From assembly GCA_039715055.1 (NCBI GenBank), contig JBDLID010000071.1:1-15634 (forward strand): a stretch of 15,634 bases of DNA. Direction: 5' to 3'. The notes under the pieces were generated by a model. It searched no databases, was not told where the DNA came from, and saw only the letters and a program-made list of their open reading frames with translations. Origin of the DNA: JBDLID01 sp039715055 (GTDB taxonomy: Bacteria; Desulfobacterota; Desulfobulbia; Desulfobulbales; Desulfocapsaceae). Positions 13,659 to 15,634 of this stretch are shown here, piece by piece (the stretch's first letter is position 1; every line of letters begins with the position of its first letter). A program made the translations under genes and the position numbers.

Positions 13659-15262
13659 TATTTTGCTTCATTTTGGGCAACCCCAGCAACCTTTAGCAGG
13701 AATTCTCCGGCAGCTTTTTCTGAACCGATTTTTCCCTGCATAAGCTCAAGAAGTCCACCTGCCAACCGCTTGCCGAGTTGAACGCCCTCCTGATCAAATG
13801 AATTGATATTCCATGAAAAACCCTGAAAGACAATCTTGGCCTCATAAAGTGCCAGCAGCTGCCCCATGATTTCAGGTGTCAGCCGATCGGCAACAAGGGT
13901 TAGACTTGGCCGGTTTCCACCAAAAACACGATTGGGGTTGTCATTGGCATCCCCTTGGGCCATAGCCTGGCCCTGGGCAAGCATATTGGCCACCAGTTTC
14001 TGCTGAGAACTGGTCCCGTCGACAACAACATCCTCTCCGTACTGACTCTCTCTAAAACCGATGAACTCAACCGGCACAATCTCAGAACCCTGATGGAGCA
14101 GCTGGTAAAAGGCATGCTGGCCGTTGGTCCCCGGCTCCCCCCAGACGATCGGGCCGGTCTCTGTTTTCACAGGATTGCCGGAGCGGTCAACGGATTTACC
14201 GTTTGACTCCATGTCACACTGCTGGAGATGGGCTGAGAAGCGATGCAATGGTTGGCTATATGGCAGTACAGCCACTGTCGAATAGCCAAGAAAATTCCGA
14301 TTCCAGAGACCGAGAAGCGCCATGAGCAGTGGAAGATTACTGGCAATTGATGACTTCTCGGCCATACGGTCAACCGTGGCTGCTCCCCGGAGAAAATCGG
14401 TGACATGCTCAATCCCGAGCGCAAAAGCCAGGGTCACCGCCCCAACCATGGAACTGATACTGAAACGGCCTCCTATATAGTCATACATATAAAAGGAGCG
14501 CAGATACCGCTCAGGATTGTCCATGGGACTTTCCTTGCCGGTGACAGCCAAAAATCGCCTTGCCGGGTCAAGTCCCTCGGCCTGAAACGCACACCGCACC
14601 AGCTCTTCATTGCTCAAAGTTTCAAGGGTGGTGCCACTTTTCGAACCCACCACCACAAGACTTGTTTTCAGGCTGGCCCGACGAAGAACCGCAGCGGCGT
14701 CATCGGGATCCACGTTGGCGATGAAAAAGACCCTGCGGCCGGATACGGAATAGGCCCGAAGCCCCTCATACACCATCCGCGGTCCCAGATCGGAACCGCC
14801 GATTCCAATATGAATCAAGGTGTCAAAAGGTTTACCTTCCTCGTTGACCAGATTTCCGGACTCCAGCTCACCAAGAAAGCTTCGCAAACGCTCCAGTTCC
14901 ACCTTTGCCTGTTCAGTGGCTGCCGGTTCCGCCGGATGTTCACTGTCTATATCCCGGCAGGCACAGTGCAGCACCTGTCGTTCTTCAGAAGGGTAGCCAT
15001 CGATACGGTTGATCACCTTGCCGCGCCTCATCTCCTTGAACTGAGTGACAAGATCGAGCTGGTCGGCCAGTTCCTGGAGAGCGCCCATGACCTCCTCATC
15101 AATTCTCTGGCAGCCATACAACAGGTCCAAACCCGCACCGGAAGCGACAAACTTTTCCATGCGTGCTTCACTCAGACCATGGAGGACCAGATCATAGGGT
15201 TTGACGGCAAGGTTTTTTAACTTTTGATAAGCACCAACTTCTGTCAGACTGCAGGTGGTCAT
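13658..15262 (-). CDS. pgi: Glucose-6-phosphate isomerase
   Basis: Interconverts glucose 6-phosphate and fructose 6-phosphate in glycolysis and gluconeogenesis; cytoplasmic. It is 534 residues, near the usual 530-550. Motifs in order: HIGIGGSDLGPRM (151-163), the phosphate-binding SKSGTT (207-212), QCDMESNGKS with the catalytic glutamate E352, GEPGTNGQHAFYQLLHQG with catalytic H383, and QGFSWNINSFDQEGVQLGK carrying the C-terminal catalytic lysine. The ATG at 15262 follows a purine-rich GGGGGGAGA ribosome site. It starts only 13 nt after rpe, so the two are an operon linking pentose and hexose phosphates. No oddities in the catalytic residues. Confidence 0.97.
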   Translation of the reverse strand: MTTCSLTEVGAYQKLKNLAVKPYDLVLHGLSEARMEKFVASGAGLDLLYGCQRIDEEVMGALQELADQLDLVTQFKEMRRGKVINRIDGYPSEERQVLHCACRDIDSEHPAEPAATEQAKVELERLRSFLGELESGNLVNEEGKPFDTLIHIGIGGSDLGPRMVYEGLRAYSVSGRRVFFIANVDPDDAAAVLRRASLKTSLVVVGSKSGTTLETLSNEELVRCAFQAEGLDPARRFLAVTGKESPMDNPERYLRSFYMYDYIGGRFSISSMVGAVTLAFALGIEHVTDFLRGAATVDRMAEKSSIASNLPLLMALLGLWNRNFLGYSTVAVLPYSQPLHRFSAHLQQCDMESNGKSVDRSGNPVKTETGPIVWGEPGTNGQHAFYQLLHQGSEIVPVEFIGFRESQYGEDVVVDGTSSQQKLVANMLAQGQAMAQGDANDNPNRVFGGNRPSLTLVADRLTPEIMGQLLALYEAKIVFQGFSWNINSFDQEGVQLGKRLAGGLLELMQGKIGSEKAAGEFLLKVAGVAQNEAK

Positions 15263-15275
15263 GTCTCCCCCCCTC

Positions 15276-15634
15276 TCAACAGCTGTTTCGGCGTCCGGAC
15301 TCTGCCAGCCGCCTTAATTCCCCGATGGTTGCCCGATAATCATCCTGGCCATAAATTGCCGAACCGGCAACAAAGATATTGGCCCCTGCGGCGGCAACCG
15401 CCTCGATGGTCGCGGGAGCGACACCGCCATCCACCTCAATGCCAATTTCCATGCCAAGTTCATCGATTTGTTTTTTCAAGGCACGGATTTTATCAAGGCT
15501 TGAAGGAATAAAAGACTGGCCGCCAAAGCCGGGATTGACACTCATCAGCATCACCAGGTCAAGATCGGCCAGGATATAATCAAGTGAGCTCAGCGACGTT
15601 GCCGGATTCAACACAGCACCGGCTTTTTTACCCA
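15276..15634 (-). CDS. rpe: Ribulose-phosphate 3-epimerase, C-terminal part (5' end outside window)
   Basis: Interconverts ribulose 5-phosphate and xylulose 5-phosphate in the pentose phosphate pathway; cytoplasmic TIM-barrel metal enzyme. Only about the last 118 residues are in the window; the frame stays open to the right edge, and the GTG at 15614 is an internal valine, as the preceding GKKAGA is also family sequence. Motifs: AVLNPATSL, MSVNPGFGGQSFIPSSLDKI, the metal-binding EVDGGV and the C-terminal phosphate-binding GSAIYG. Full-length proteins have about 220 residues, so roughly half is missing. It lies directly upstream of pgi. Confidence 0.95.
   Translation of the reverse strand, partial: GKKAGAVLNPATSLSSLDYILADLDLVMLMSVNPGFGGQSFIPSSLDKIRALKKQIDELGMEIGIEVDGGVAPATIEAVAAAGANIFVAGSAIYGQDDYRATIGELRRLAESGRRNSC

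Noticed and set aside
14405..15220. 271-residue plus-strand frame opposite pgi
   Set aside because: Antisense to pgi, with no recognisable protein features.
1..15634. CRISPR array, transposon, prophage or tRNA-linked island
   Set aside because: No spaced direct repeats, transposase, integrase or tRNA gene was seen; gene content is chromosomal housekeeping and respiration.

Overview
The window looks like a chromosomal segment of a sulfate-reducing Desulfobacterota bacterium, probably of the Desulfobulbales type. The main evidence is a complete dissimilatory sulfite reductase operon, dsrA-dsrB-dsrD. DsrD is found with the reductive form of DsrAB, so sulfate or sulfite reduction is more likely than sulfur oxidation. 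The lineage is a judgement from overall protein character; no tree could be made. No insertion sequence, phage gene, tRNA, rRNA or CRISPR array was seen, and the gene content is mostly housekeeping.

Layout. Positions 2-2481 (+): the end of a SecD-SecF fusion, then a YkgJ-type cysteine-cluster protein closely followed by a HAD phosphatase. Positions 2611-5094 (+): a large membrane protein with its own AT-rich upstream region. Its N-terminus resembles a ubiquitin-conjugating (E2/UBC) fold with serine where the catalytic cysteine would be; a single membrane segment and regular 53-residue TPR-like repeats follow. Positions 6712-5171 (-): kdsD, then a CooT-type nickel protein and a small histidine-tailed protein. 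Positions 7120-9675 (+): metK and ahcY, with a strong terminator hairpin between them. Positions 10828-9770 (-): dsrD, a terminator and a biotin ligase. Positions 13410-10932 (-): dsrA and dsrB, preceded by a good sigma70-type promoter and a leader of about 165 nt. Positions 15634-13658 (-): the end of rpe, then pgi.

How the genes fit together. MetK makes S-adenosylmethionine and AhcY removes the S-adenosylhomocysteine left by methyl transfer. DsrAB reduces sulfite with siroheme and iron-sulfur clusters, and DsrD is known to activate it. Rpe and Pgi act in pentose and hexose phosphate metabolism; KdsD makes arabinose 5-phosphate, the KDO precursor, which fits a Gram-negative cell with lipopolysaccharide. 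CooT and the histidine-rich protein point to nickel handling.

The best candidate for something undescribed is the E2-like/TPR membrane protein. It has no E1, ubiquitin-like or deubiquitinase partner in the window, so a scaffold role is more likely than conjugation. The regulatory layout around dsrABD (promoter, palindromes, leader hairpin, and a terminator-like hairpin between dsrB and dsrD) is the second point of interest.
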